DNA of 64,000 nucleotides. It comes from an uncultured Chitinophagaceae bacterium (lineage in GTDB: Bacteria > Bacteroidota > Bacteroidia > Chitinophagales > Chitinophagaceae). The stretch is taken from NCBI GenBank assembly GCA_937862815.1, contig CALMED010000018.1:1-64000 (forward strand). Direction: 5' to 3'. Made by a program: the position numbers and the translations under genes. Of this stretch, positions 27,693 to 37,419 are shown piece after piece. Below the pieces are notes generated by a model. The model was not told the DNA's origin. It did not search any database and was given only the letters and a program-made list of their open reading frames with translations. Each line of letters begins with the position of its first letter. Position 1 is the first letter of the stretch.

Positions 27693-27719
27693 AGTTTTGA
27701 AAACAAAACATCCGGCCAA

Positions 27720-28262
27720 CCGTCATCCTGAGTGAAGCGCAGCGGAACGAAGGATCTCCCGATTAAGGAACGTAAACCCCTCATGAGATACTTCGCTTTG
27801 CTCAGCATGCCGTTCCTTTTTTGGCAAGGTTCACCTTTCTGTTCGCATTGCTGGCTGACCCGAACCTGTTCGGTGAACGGAACGTAGTGAAGCGAACCGC
27901 ATGTCGCGGGAGGATCTTTTCAGGTGTGATCGATGACCAGGCGCACGTTCTTTAAAAGAAAGATCCTTCGCTACACTCCCTTGCTGCGCTTCGGTCCTTC
28001 CGCTCAGGATGACGTGCGGGGTGAAGCGCCTGCTCCGGATGGAAATTCCTTGATGACGTGCGGGGTGAGAGGCAAGCTTCTGATGCAAGATTTTTTTACA
28101 GGATCTTCAGGTGGACAAAATAATATAAAAGTAACGTCATCCTGAGCACAGTGAACCTAAGGTCCCGGGAGGATCCCCGGTTTAAGGAATGTACCGCCTG
28201 GAGATGTTCTGATTTAGTAGCAGCTGGCCTTGTGGGCTCCTTCGCTGCGCTCAGGATGACGT
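27720..28262. repeat. Dispersed GTCATCCTGAG-type palindromic repeats, three imperfect units
   Basis: No gene is seen. Unit arms are at about 27721-27800 (gtcatcctgagtgaagcgca ... agatacttcgctttgctcag), 27930-28020 (agatccttcgctacac ... ctcaggatgacgtgcgg) and 28135-28262 (gtcatcctgagcacagtgaa ... ccttcgctgcgctcaggatg). The units belong to the same family as the array at 58.9-60.9 kb. The last arm ends inside the 3' edge of the next gene's region. Confidence 0.7.
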
Positions 28263-29375
28263 TTTTCCATAAAAAAGATTGTATAAGACTTCCAACTCCC
28301 CCACCATCCGATCCACACTGAAGGCCTCCACCACCCTCCTCCTCGCGGCTTCCCCCATCCGCTGACGAAGCCCCGCATCCGCGACCAGGGCCGACAAGGG
28401 CTGCAGCAGTTGCATGGGCTCCTCCACCGGCACCAGCAATCCATCCACACCATCCCGTATAACTTCACCGGTGCCACCGGCATTGGTACAAACAACCGGC
28501 AGACCGCAACTCATGGCCTCCAGCAGGGCAACGGGCAGGCCTTCAAATACGGAACTCATCATGTATACATCCATGGCCGAAAGCCATTCGACGGTATTCG
28601 TCTGCAGACCCGGCATCAGCACAGCGGATTCCAGCCCCAGTTCTTTGCGCCTGGCAAGGAGTTGCTCCTTCAACGGTCCATCCCCCACCAGCACTCCTTT
28701 AACCTGCGGGAAACGCTTTTTCAGTTCCGCAAAAACTTCCAGCCACAGGTCCAGCCGCTTCTGAAAACGGAAGACAGCAATGGAACCTATAACCAGGTCA
28801 TGCTCCCCCACTCCCAACAGTTTACGGATTTCCTGCCGGGCTTCCTGGCGCTGCTGAAACCGGCGCACATTCACCCCATTGAGAATGGTGATGACCGGTA
28901 TGGCCGGATGAATATTCGAATGAATGGACGCTGCCACTTCATCCGAAACCGCTATCGCGGCCGACTGGCTGTTGAAGCTGAGGCGGTTGATGGTTTTTGT
29001 GAGAACATGATACCGCTCCTGCTTGTTATGCTCAGTGTAGAGCACGGGAACACCCGTTAAACGATGCAATATGCGCCCCAGAAAACCCGCCCAGGGCAAA
29101 TGACAGTGAATCACATCAATCCGGTGATCCTGTACATACCGGATCACTTTTCGTACCTGCAGGAGAATCCGCAGGTTATTCGTAGCCTGAAAACAGGTCA
29201 CAACGCCTCGAGCTTGCTGTATGGCCTCCACCATCTGGTCCTTCCAGGGAAGAAAATAAAGCACATGAAACTCATAGGTATCTTGATCATGCACCGCAAT
29301 GGTTTCCGGCAGCAGCATTTCAGCGCCACCACGACCAAGGGATTTGATAATATGAAGCACTTTTATTTTGCTCAT
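28251..29375 (-). CDS. Glycosyltransferase family 4
   Basis: A 374-residue GT-B enzyme. The N-terminal KVLHIIKSLGRGGAEMLLPE is the acceptor-side loop. PGLQTNTVEWLSAMDVYMMS and SSVFEGLPVALLEAMSCGLP (E-x7-E) near 280-300 are the donor side, with CTNAGGTGEVIRDGVDGLLV following. The start ATG overlaps the upstream GT4 gene's stop in an ATGA. It is one of three consecutive GT4 genes; linkage specificity is not predictable. The end of the frame overlaps a dispersed repeat. Confidence 0.9.
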   Translation of the reverse strand: MSKIKVLHIIKSLGRGGAEMLLPETIAVHDQDTYEFHVLYFLPWKDQMVEAIQQARGVVTCFQATNNLRILLQVRKVIRYVQDHRIDVIHCHLPWAGFLGRILHRLTGVPVLYTEHNKQERYHVLTKTINRLSFNSQSAAIAVSDEVAASIHSNIHPAIPVITILNGVNVRRFQQRQEARQEIRKLLGVGEHDLVIGSIAVFRFQKRLDLWLEVFAELKKRFPQVKGVLVGDGPLKEQLLARRKELGLESAVLMPGLQTNTVEWLSAMDVYMMSSVFEGLPVALLEAMSCGLPVVCTNAGGTGEVIRDGVDGLLVPVEEPMQLLQPLSALVADAGLRQRMGEAARRRVVEAFSVDRMVGELEVLYNLFYGKTSS

Positions 29376-30448
29376 TGGAACGTCTGATAAAAATCCGCAA
29401 AACGTCTCGCCACCACGGGGTTGAGAAAAGAATCCTCCACCAGCTTCTTTGCCTGCTTTGTCCGTTCTTCGATTTGCCCCTTTGAACGTGTTCGGATTTC
29501 CAGCAACAACCGCACCAACGCCTGCTCATCACCTACCGGTACCAACCAGCCGGTTGATTCCGTTACCATTTCCGGTATGGCGCCCACGGCGTAAGCCAGC
29601 ACCGCTGTTTCGGCATAAAATGCCTCCAGGATCACAGCAGGCAATCCTTCCATGACACTGGGCAGCAGGAATACATCGGCCGAAGCAATGTAATCCACCG
29701 CATTACTGCGGCTTCCGGTAAACGTCACCACATCCTGCAACCCAAGTGCATGCACCTGCTGCTCAGTCGCTCCCCGCAAGGGACCATCCCCCACCAGCCA
29801 CAAATGCGCATCAGGCAACTGCTTATGCAGCTGCCCGAAAATTCTTACAAGACCAGCATGATTCTTCTCAAACGTAAACCCACCCACATGAACGAGGTGA
29901 AAACCCGGCTGCACCCGGAACAAATCATTGCGGATTTCCACAGGCTCCACACCTATGGGCAACACAGAGATCCTATCTGGCAGAAGACCAAAAGAATACT
30001 GCAAATCAGCCGCTGAAACCCGGCTGACCGACAACACATGATCCACCTGCTTCAGCAACAACCGGGTAATAGACTTTGAAACAAAAGAAGTGGTATACCG
30101 GCTCATCACACTGGCATTGCGGTAAAACAACGGCTGCTTCCAGCGGAAGAACAGCTTTGATAATACAGCGTACTTCAGCGTATCAGCTGCATTCGCCTGC
30201 ACCACATCGGGTTCAAACGAACGGATCAACGCCGCCAGCCGCTTCCAGCCGGCTACATCCCACCACTTGCGGCTCAATCGAGCACCAATATATTCAATAC
30301 GTCCTTTAAACGGCAACACATCCGTGCCTGCCACCAGTGTTACCAGGAGTACTTCATGCCCCATTGCCTCCAGATGGCTGCTCAACTGGGCTGTAAACAC
30401 TTCCACTCCGCGTAGTTGCTGCTTTTGTATGAGGTGTAGAATTTTCAA
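29372..30448 (-). CDS. Glycosyltransferase family 4
   Basis: A 358-residue GT4 enzyme. It starts KILHLIQKQQLRGVEVFTAQ and carries LIHVGG-type donor-site sequence (HLVHVGGFTFEKNHAGLVRI) near 190. The acidic motif VMEGLPAVILEAFYAETAVL (E-x7-E) is near 270. The only usable initiator is TTG at 30448, because a stop lies three codons upstream and there is no ATG before the conserved N terminus. Its stop overlaps the next gene's ATG. Confidence 0.88.
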   Translation of the reverse strand: MKILHLIQKQQLRGVEVFTAQLSSHLEAMGHEVLLVTLVAGTDVLPFKGRIEYIGARLSRKWWDVAGWKRLAALIRSFEPDVVQANAADTLKYAVLSKLFFRWKQPLFYRNASVMSRYTTSFVSKSITRLLLKQVDHVLSVSRVSAADLQYSFGLLPDRISVLPIGVEPVEIRNDLFRVQPGFHLVHVGGFTFEKNHAGLVRIFGQLHKQLPDAHLWLVGDGPLRGATEQQVHALGLQDVVTFTGSRSNAVDYIASADVFLLPSVMEGLPAVILEAFYAETAVLAYAVGAIPEMVTESTGWLVPVGDEQALVRLLLEIRTRSKGQIEERTKQAKKLVEDSFLNPVVARRFADFYQTFQ

Positions 30449-30889
30449 ATCTGACTATTCAAATAGGTGGAAGATCAACCTGCCTGCAGAGAATCCGGTT
30501 CGGGGTTTGGATTAAATCGGCATAAAGGATCTATCCGGCGTGTGTTGGATGATGTTAGTCTGGATCCTTAACAAAAAGATCCTTCGCTGCACTCCCTCCG
30601 CTGCTCTCCGGTTGTTCCGCTCCCCGCGTCGCTGCGCTGGCGGGGCAAGCAGGATGACGTGCGGGTTGGGGAGCTCGCTCCGGATGGTCGATTCTTGATG
30701 CTGTCCTTCCAGGTGAACGAAAAAATAAAAAGGAAACGTCATCCTGAGTGGAGCTCCGCGGAACGAAGGATCTTTTCAAGGTGGGCTGTATGACATTTCG
30801 CATGTTCCTTAATCAAAAGATACTTCCCTATGTTCGCCTCCTTTCTACACCGGTTCTCTCTGCTCAGAATGACGAGAGGGGTGGATATC
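30449..30889. repeat. Spacer with one large imperfect palindrome
   Basis: No gene is seen. Bases about 30571-30665 (aaagatccttcgctgcactc ... aggatgacgtgcggg) and 30735-30780 (gtcatcctgagtggagctcc ... gaaggatcttttc) are opposing arms of the dispersed repeat. A weaker arm is near 30815-30875. Confidence 0.65.
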
Positions 30890-32011
30890 TTAGTTCCGTT
30901 TATTCACCACACTTCTTAAAAACCCCTCGTACTCCTGTGCAATCTTCTTCAACTCAAACCGCTCCAACGCTTCCCTTCTCGCAGCAGCTCCCATCTTCAC
31001 CACACGTGGATAATCCGCCACCACTTCACGCATACGATCCGCCAGGTGCGACGCATCCTTAACCCGGTGCACCAGCGCCGTTTTCCCATCAGTCACCGCT
31101 TCCAGGTTCATGGGTATATCAGAGGCAACAATGGGTATGCCCATCATCATGGCTTCCACCAGGGCCCCGCTGAACCCCTCATACCAGCTGGGGAAGACAA
31201 AACAATGAGCCAGGTACAACTGCTTCCAGGCATCAGGTGTGTTGCCCGCTAACGTAATCCGGTCTTCCAGTTGCTGCTCCCGGATCATCGCAGCCAGGGC
31301 TGCTTCATACGGACCGCCGCCATAAATCACAAACAGTGCCTGGGGAAAATCCGCTGCCACCAAAGCAAAGCCGGTAACTAAGTCAGAAAACCCTTTCTTC
31401 GGGTACAGGCGGCCGATAGCGGCAAAAACAAAACGATTGTCCGATACGGGTGCCTGCCAGGGGTGGAATTGGGAAGCATCTCTTCCACGGTAGATGGTGG
31501 TTATTTTATGAAACGGAATCCGCAAATGATTGCTATTGGCCCGTGCGATGCTATGGGAGTTACTGATCCATGCAACCGGGCGACCGGCAGTGAACCGGTC
31601 GAGCCAATAGGGAAACAGGAATTTCAATACCTGTATTCCTTTAAAAACCGAACGGCGCTGCGTCCCATAGGTTTCTTCCACTAAAGTGTCTACCAGGGGA
31701 ACTCCGGTAATCCATGAAGCAAGGCGACTCATTATGGAAGCCCGGTACAAAGAACAAACGATCAGGTCGGGTTGCTCCTTTCGGATGAGTTGCACCAGCA
31801 GACGGATTCCTTTGACAAAATTGTACCGGCCTTTCAACTGCAAGCCCACCAGCTGAACCGGTAAGGATTCATACAGCGGTTTCAATGTTTCATTACTGTA
31901 ACAATAACAAAACACAACTTTTGTATCAGGCGAAAAGCACCGGATCAGGTCGGCAAGACTGCGCTCCGTACCGCCATTGCCGAGAGAATCAATGGTGAAA
32001 AGGATTTTCAT
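30890..32011 (-). CDS. Glycosyltransferase family 4
   Basis: About 373 residues from the ATG at 32011; a GTG two codons upstream is less likely. The N terminus MKILFTIDSLGNGGTERSLA is the typical GT4 glycine-rich loop. The donor side shows FVFAAIGRLYPKKGFSDLVT near 205 and FPSWYEGFSGALVEAMMMGI (E-x7-E) near 285. It probably adds one sugar of the surface glycan at the cytoplasmic face. It follows the FkbM methyltransferase gene by 15 bases. Confidence 0.9.
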   Translation of the reverse strand: MKILFTIDSLGNGGTERSLADLIRCFSPDTKVVFCYCYSNETLKPLYESLPVQLVGLQLKGRYNFVKGIRLLVQLIRKEQPDLIVCSLYRASIMSRLASWITGVPLVDTLVEETYGTQRRSVFKGIQVLKFLFPYWLDRFTAGRPVAWISNSHSIARANSNHLRIPFHKITTIYRGRDASQFHPWQAPVSDNRFVFAAIGRLYPKKGFSDLVTGFALVAADFPQALFVIYGGGPYEAALAAMIREQQLEDRITLAGNTPDAWKQLYLAHCFVFPSWYEGFSGALVEAMMMGIPIVASDIPMNLEAVTDGKTALVHRVKDASHLADRMREVVADYPRVVKMGAAARREALERFELKKIAQEYEGFLRSVVNKRN

Positions 32012-32026
32012 TACCACAAATGATAG

Positions 32027-32791
32027 CTATAAAACAACCTTATCAATCATGGATTTATGAATAAAAAAAGCATTCCCAAAATGACGATCCCAGGGAGAAT
32101 GTCTGATATCAACTGCGAAGAGCCCTATAAATACAAAATCAAAAGATTCGCAAAAATCGATCATCTTGGATAAGTGAATATGATAATCATTTTTTAACGA
32201 TAATCCAACTTCAGTATAAATTGAACGTATTCTTTTCTGACGCATAGCATTTTCTGCGCCTTTCAATACTTTCAGATCAAAACCCTCGGTATCAATTTTC
32301 AAAAGGTCAATCGTTGAAATTTCAGAATGCGCTTCAAGAAACATGTCAATTGTTTGTACTTCGATCGTTTCTTCATTTCCGGAAAAAGCAACATCTTCTA
32401 TTTTACGATTTGACAGGCTATTGGCAACACTTTGATCTTCTGGCAAAACAGACACCTGCCTTGATTCGGCAACATCTGATAAAGCTACTCTGTATGTTTG
32501 TACATTTCTTAAATGCTCAGTATTCGACACTAATCTTTTATAGGTAGTGGAAAAGGGTTCGAAGCATACAACCTTTGCCGATGGAAAAAACTGAGTAAAT
32601 AATAAAACAATTGATCCATTATTTGCTCCAACATCAAACACAGTTGTTATGGGGAAGCGGACTCTGTATTTCAGGAAGTAATAAAAATGTGTTCCAACTG
32701 GCAGGTTTTTTACATTGTAAAACCAAATCTGAAATTTGTTAACAGACCAAAATTTTAAATTTTGGAGCATTTTTTTATTAATAAACGGCAT
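32027..32791 (-). CDS. FkbM-family methyltransferase
   Basis: A 254-residue protein. The SAM-binding core is TVFDVGANNGSIVLLFTQFF (near 53-72), CFEPF (near 80), and IDLLKIDTEGFDLKVLKGAE (near 165-185), the FkbM signature. The family methylates hydroxyl groups, often on sugars in glycan loci. It is more AT-rich than the GT4 genes beside it, which hints at a separate origin. It sits three bases after the acetyltransferase gene. Confidence 0.88.
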   Translation of the reverse strand: MPFINKKMLQNLKFWSVNKFQIWFYNVKNLPVGTHFYYFLKYRVRFPITTVFDVGANNGSIVLLFTQFFPSAKVVCFEPFSTTYKRLVSNTEHLRNVQTYRVALSDVAESRQVSVLPEDQSVANSLSNRKIEDVAFSGNEETIEVQTIDMFLEAHSEISTIDLLKIDTEGFDLKVLKGAENAMRQKRIRSIYTEVGLSLKNDYHIHLSKMIDFCESFDFVFIGLFAVDIRHSPWDRHFGNAFFIHKSMIDKVVL

Positions 32792-32794
32792 GCC

Positions 32795-33331
32795 TTATGA
32801 AATTGAATTTACATAACCACTACTTCCATTATAATTTATGATCTGCGCCGGATTCCCTGCCACCACCGCTTGATCCGGCACATCAAAATTCACATAACTC
32901 AATGGTGCAATTAAAACATCATTTCCAATAGTAATGCCACCCACCACCACTGCATTCGCCCCGATCCATACCCGGTCGCCTATAACGGGACAACCTTGCT
33001 GCTTTCCCCGGTTTACCTGGCCGATGGTAACCCCCTGCGCCAGGTTGCAATTTGCACCCAGCACTGCTCCTTTATTCACCACAATAGTTCCGAAATGGCC
33101 TAAAAACAACCCGGCACCTATTTTGGTGGAAAAGGGAATTTGATAGCCATACTTCACCCGCAACCGCCGGAACCAGAGCCGGAACAACAGCCCCAACGGA
33201 TGCATTTTACCAAAATGCTGGCAACCACGCACCACCACCATAAACCGGAAACCAGGATTGAACAGAAAGGCCTTTAGAACCGACTGTTTCCCCCGGGTAT
33301 ATCGTGGATGATCTTGTGTTAGATAAGACAT
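32795..33331 (-). CDS. Serine-acetyltransferase-like hexapeptide acyltransferase
   Basis: A 178-residue left-handed beta-helix protein. Hexapeptide repeats cover about residues 70-165, with the acetyl-CoA site region HFGTIVVNKGAVLGANCNLA, then IGQVNRGKQQGCPVIGDRVW and PAQIINYNG. Its shortness and place in a glycan locus suggest sugar O-acetylation rather than cysteine synthesis. It is the first gene after the Abi remnant and a repeat spacer, so a promoter is expected in 33332-33648. Confidence 0.85.
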   Translation of the reverse strand: MSYLTQDHPRYTRGKQSVLKAFLFNPGFRFMVVVRGCQHFGKMHPLGLLFRLWFRRLRVKYGYQIPFSTKIGAGLFLGHFGTIVVNKGAVLGANCNLAQGVTIGQVNRGKQQGCPVIGDRVWIGANAVVVGGITIGNDVLIAPLSYVNFDVPDQAVVAGNPAQIINYNGSSGYVNSIS

Positions 33332-33648
33332 AACAATACAATTAATGATACCACCTCAACTCTTTAACTTTTAAACCACTCCAAACTACGAAAACCATTT
33401 TCGCCCCTGCGAAAATCCCTCCGTGCCCCTCTATACCTGAATGATGCAACGCATCATTTCCCTCCTTTACTTCTGTGTTAAACCTTACTCAAACGAAAAG
33501 AAACCCAAACTACATTCTCCAAAACAGAAATCCCAACCTCTGAAACCCTTGAATACCGACGCTATCGGTCGGCACCTTCGGCTTCAGGAACCTCTTGGAC
33601 CCAACCTTCTTGCCTTCACGCCTTAGTGGTTACCCAACGAAAATCTTG
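33332..33648. other. Spacer with partial ~290-bp repeat
   Basis: No gene is seen. Bases about 33395-33500 (ttttcgcccctgcgaaaatc, gatgcaacgcatc, cttctgtgttaaacc) match part of the ~290-bp dispersed repeat. Bases 33530-33630 are spacer words such as ccttcacgccttagtgg. Confidence 0.5.
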
Positions 33649-34201
33649 TTAAATAGCATCAATTAAAACAGCCTCCTTTAGTACACCATCAATTCCAAAA
33701 AATAATTCATGATGCGGTATATCCATCCAATTCAGCAAATCAACAATATCCTGAAAATGACTCCTGGCATAAGCTGTTCCAATGGTGTTACCTGCACCAA
33801 AGCAAATCGACTCATGATGAGCAACTCTGTTACGGAATATATTGATTCGGTTCAGTTTGGCATATATATCACCTTGATTGTGATAACGGGGTAGGCTGGG
33901 AGAAATACTGAGTAAGGTATTACCGCCCGCCTGAAATTGCTTACCTGCAAATAAGAACTTCCAGGTTCCAAAACTCAGTTCTGCCACAAGTTTGTCATAT
34001 GTATAAGACAAGCCTAAACTGGTATATGCCTCATTTATCTTTTGCAAGGTTCGCTGGCAACCACGCTGCGTGAAAATACCACCAGGTAAAATAGATGCCA
34101 GCAACCAATAATGTCCACCCGGCTGAGCCGGATATTGATTTTTATAGTGTTGATCAATGCCGTTGAGCTGAGATCAGAGCCTCAAATTTGTGGAACTTCA
34201 T
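33649..34201 (-). pseudogene. Remnant of an Abi-family (Abi_2) abortive-infection-type gene
   Basis: The long frame (33649 to about 34173) encodes LNGIDQHYKNQYPAQPGGHY, then ELSFGTWKFLFAGKQF and NIFRNRVAHHESICF, the hallmark C-terminal part of Abi-family proteins. It has no ATG and opens directly after a TGA (34174-34176). In another frame an ATG at 34201 gives MKFHKFEALISAQRH before a stop at 34154, which looks like the matching N terminus. An internal deletion of perhaps 55-60 codons with a frameshift would explain both pieces. Abi proteins block phage growth; this copy should be dead. Confidence 0.65.
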
Positions 34202-34204
34202 GGG

Positions 34205-34679
34205 GAAGCAGGGTGCCTTGGTGTTAGCTTTTTGTTTTCAACAGGTATAAACTGTATATTTATAGTTATTCCCCGTTTGGCGCTGCTCTGCATCCATCGG
34301 GGTTTTTGCTTTTAAGGGCGTTTCTTTGAAGAAATTTGACGACAAGTTAAACGAACCAATGATGCTCTGAAAATAATATACAACGCATAACCCTCAACAT
34401 ACAACGCACAACCGTAACCCCTCTCACGCCCCCATCCCCTGAAGGGGAGTCAGCCGCACAAGCGCACATCCAATAAAAAAAAACGCTCCAGCGAAAACCC
34501 CTCTGCGCCTTGCCTTCAAAGATGCTTTGCATCTTTCCTCCATGTCCTTTCTCTGCTTCTCAGCTTCTCTGCGTTAAACCCAACCAGATCAACTCATGCT
34601 CCGCAACCGAAATCCCAACTTCTGGTACCTCTTGATCCGTTCGTGCACCTTCCAGCCTTCCCGTCTTCGTGGCCACTTC
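34205..34679. other. Spacer with partial ~290-bp repeat
   Basis: No gene is seen. Bases about 34430-34600 (cccccatcccctgaagggga, cgctccagcg, gatgctttgcatc, tctctgcgttaaacc) are a degenerate copy of the ~290-bp repeat. Bases 34271-34307 could form a weak CCCCG...CGGGG-TTTTT stem on the plus strand, with no gene to serve. Confidence 0.5.
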
Positions 34680-35546
34680 TCACCTCACAAAACGCAAACT
34701 CCCCGGATCCAACGTAAACCCCTCCTTCCCCATCCAACCATGCAGCATCCCCTTCAAACGCAATCCGATTCGCCGGAACCGGTCGGGTGCTGCCAACAAG
34801 CCCACCAGCGTTTTCCCCTGGATCAACAGGTAATCGGCTAAAATCGGTAATGAAAAATACTTCTTCAGAAACAATGTATGATTCCGGGCATGGTAATAAC
34901 CCCGCCAGATACTGGCTTTGGAAAACCGCTCTCCGCCTCCATGATGGAGAATCGTATGAAAATCATTCCGGATCACACCAATCCGGAAACCCTTTTGGAT
35001 CATCCGGTAACAAAATTCATAATCATCAAACATCATGAACCAGTTCTGCTCCGGTAAACCGATTTGTTTCAACATACTTGCTTTTAAAATAGAGCCATCG
35101 AAAATACCAAACTGAGCTTCCACAGGCGTATCTGATTCATTCACCACAAACACCCGCTTTCCGGTATTCACAAAATAACCTGCCGGTGAAATAAAATCAA
35201 AAGCCGACTGCGTTAAAGCATGTAACAAAATATCCGGCATACGATTATCCGGTATACTATCATCCTCTAGTGTGATGTACCATTCCGCCGCTGACTGCTC
35301 CTGCAAAAAAGCAAACGCACGGCCCAATGCAGCACCGTGACCCAGATTCCGTTCCGTGGTAATCAATTGAAACGTTTGATTCTTGTTCAATTCCTGCAGA
35401 TATGCAGATGTACCATCGGTACTGCAGTTATCAACAATCACAAACCGATCATACTGCCATCCATATCCCTCAATAGCTCCCAGCACCCGTTGCAAACTCT
35501 CCAACCGGTTATACGTCACCAAAACAAATGCTACGTTCGCTTCCAT
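34680..35546 (-). CDS. Glycosyltransferase family 2
   Basis: A 288-residue GT-A enzyme. The N terminus VAFVLVTYNRLESLQRVLGA and VIVDNCSTDGT near 35-45 bind the nucleotide. The metal motif appears as LEDDSIPD near 95, in place of a plain DxD. KASIWRGYYHARNHTLFLKK follows near 220. The NxxR..YY-RN pattern resembles GlfT-like and rhamnosyl-type GT2 enzymes. It is the last of a run of glycan-synthesis genes before the Abi remnant. Confidence 0.88.
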   Translation of the reverse strand: MEANVAFVLVTYNRLESLQRVLGAIEGYGWQYDRFVIVDNCSTDGTSAYLQELNKNQTFQLITTERNLGHGAALGRAFAFLQEQSAAEWYITLEDDSIPDNRMPDILLHALTQSAFDFISPAGYFVNTGKRVFVVNESDTPVEAQFGIFDGSILKASMLKQIGLPEQNWFMMFDDYEFCYRMIQKGFRIGVIRNDFHTILHHGGGERFSKASIWRGYYHARNHTLFLKKYFSLPILADYLLIQGKTLVGLLAAPDRFRRIGLRLKGMLHGWMGKEGFTLDPGSLRFVR

Positions 35547-35608
35547 CCTAATTCCTAATTACTCATTACTCACTACTATCTACTCACTACTAACTACTCC
35601 CTACCCCC

Positions 35609-36490
35609 CTAAACTCTTTTCCCATACTTTCCTAGCATAAAATCCAAAATCCCCCTTACCATATACCCCGCATTCTTATTACCGTAAACAAATCCAAACC
35701 GATAATTATAGAACACTTTATAAACAGCACGTAACAAGGTGGAGAAAAACGCAGCATCCAACCCATGCTTACGGAGAATGGCTAATAAACTACGAATGGA
35801 ATAATACTCCCGCCACAACCGTTCCTTCGGCTTCTGTACCGAACGCTGCACCTCCAGGTTCATGCGGTTGTAATGCTTCCTGTGCCGCAGGAACAACTCC
35901 TTGTCCACATACAAATGATAACCTGCCTTCCTGATTTGCAAGTCCACATCCAGGTCTTCAAACCCAAAAAACATACGGTCATCGGGATAAACCTTGTGCT
36001 CCCGAACCATTCCACCATTTACAATTTTGATCATCCCCCCTGCAATGGTATCCACTTCCAAAGCTCCGGTGCCGTTGATGGCTGCATCGGGGAAACGGGT
36101 GATTATACCGTTACGGCGATCAAACTGCTGGCCGATGATGCCCACACATCCGCAAGCCGGCTGGGTTGTTGCCAGATGCAACAGCCGTTCATACACATCC
36201 TTAAAAATGGGCGGATCATCATCATCAATCCAGGAAATCCAGTCATAGCCAGTTGCAGCCAACACCTGTAACCCCTTGGCGGCTCCGCCAGCGGCTCCGG
36301 AATTGGAACCAACCGGAACATAACGAACGGGTAAGCCATCTATATTCTCTAAGACAGAAGCCGATTGTGCCGGATCATTATCAATCACGACCACTTCGTC
36401 TGGTGGTCTCGTTTGTTGAAACAAGGCACGGATGGTGGTGGCTGCTGTTTCAGGCCGTTTGTAGGTAATGATGAAAGCAGAGAATTTCAA
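35609..36490 (-). CDS. Glycosyltransferase family 2 (GlfT2/rhamnosyltransferase-like)
   Basis: A 293-residue enzyme. It starts KFSAFIITYKRPETAATTIR, with VVVIDNDPAQSAS near 35, SGAAGGAAKGLQ near 65 and the metal motif SWIDDDDPP near 90. The C-terminal EYYSIRSLLAILRKHG is the RN/YY-type motif of this subgroup. The start codon appears to be TTG (36490), five bases after the stop of the upstream methyltransferase; the frame is closed upstream by a TAG. It probably extends the surface glycan. Confidence 0.87.
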   Translation of the reverse strand: MKFSAFIITYKRPETAATTIRALFQQTRPPDEVVVIDNDPAQSASVLENIDGLPVRYVPVGSNSGAAGGAAKGLQVLAATGYDWISWIDDDDPPIFKDVYERLLHLATTQPACGCVGIIGQQFDRRNGIITRFPDAAINGTGALEVDTIAGGMIKIVNGGMVREHKVYPDDRMFFGFEDLDVDLQIRKAGYHLYVDKELFLRHRKHYNRMNLEVQRSVQKPKERLWREYYSIRSLLAILRKHGLDAAFFSTLLRAVYKVFYNYRFGFVYGNKNAGYMVRGILDFMLGKYGKRV

Positions 36491-36495
36491 TTTAT

Positions 36496-37350
36496 TTAAA
36501 TTTTCCTAGCTTCCATAAAAAGAGATGCTGGATCATAAACCATATTATCTTTTACATCTAATTCGAATACTTCCCAATCAGGAATATCGCTTTCAAATGG
36601 AGACTTAACACTTGTGTTAGTAAATCCACAACTTAACAACAATCTTGACAACGAAAATCTGTCATACATCCACATGTGTATCTCTCCACCTAACCGGAAA
36701 TCACCAATTCTTTTTGCTTCTGTTCGAGGCATAATTCTTCCAACAAAATTTTGAAATTTCTTAACGGTCATTTTTAAGAAAATACGAATATTAATTTTAT
36801 TAAGTTCTATTAATTTTATTTTACTCTTCTGATTATCGGAATTTCTTAAAAAACGTTCTCTGATACTTTTACCTACAAAACCAATCCTTTCATAAACATA
36901 TTGCTCATTGGGAACAAAAGGACGCTTTAAGTAAGCAGCCATTTGACCACCAGTTGAATTTCTAACTGTTTGGTCGTATAATTCCAACATAATCCAATCA
37001 TAATTTGCCTCAGAAATCAGACTAGGGTTTTCAATATTTTCTCTTAGCAACCTTAAATACTCAGAAACAATGCTTTCAAGGTCAGGCAAAACAACTCTTA
37101 ATATCCCATTAGGCTTTAAAACTCTGTAACACTCACTCAAAAAGGCATGAGCTTTCTCTTTTGGTATATGCTCTAAAACCTGTGAATGATATATTACATC
37201 AAAACTATTATCAGGATAAGGTATTCCTTCCAGTAAATTGACTGCAATTACATCCTTTGAATTTGAAACCATATCAATGTTCACCCACTGAGAGTGATAC
37301 TTATTTCCACACCCCAAATTCAAATAATTTAATTTATTCATAGATACCAT
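36496..37350 (-). CDS. SAM-dependent class I methyltransferase
   Basis: A 284-residue protein. Motif I is YLNLGCGNKYHSQWVNIDMV near 8-27, followed by IPYPDNSFDVIYHSQVLEHI near 45-65 and LRVVLPDLESIV near 100. The family (Methyltransf_11-like) acts on many small molecules and sugars. The C-terminal half, with IRIFLKMTVKKFQNFVGRIM, is unassigned. The gene is strongly AT-rich relative to flanking GT genes. The start may be the first ATG or the fourth codon. Confidence 0.82.
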   Translation of the reverse strand: MVSMNKLNYLNLGCGNKYHSQWVNIDMVSNSKDVIAVNLLEGIPYPDNSFDVIYHSQVLEHIPKEKAHAFLSECYRVLKPNGILRVVLPDLESIVSEYLRLLRENIENPSLISEANYDWIMLELYDQTVRNSTGGQMAAYLKRPFVPNEQYVYERIGFVGKSIRERFLRNSDNQKSKIKLIELNKINIRIFLKMTVKKFQNFVGRIMPRTEAKRIGDFRLGGEIHMWMYDRFSLSRLLLSCGFTNTSVKSPFESDIPDWEVFELDVKDNMVYDPASLFMEARKI

Positions 37351-37419
37351 TATTTTAAATTAATATAAATTAATTACAAAGTAAAGAGTGTCTCTAAATG
37401 GTGTGAAATCCTTAAAGAA

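Noticed and set aside
26733..27719. Longer start of the GNAT gene at TTG 27719
   Set aside because: The GNAT domain starts at the ATG at 27692 (MIIRKATTED), and the extra residues are not family-like.
34271..34307. CCCCG...CGGGG stem followed by TTTTT on the plus strand
   Set aside because: There is no plus-strand gene for it to terminate, and the loop is long with only a 5-bp stem.
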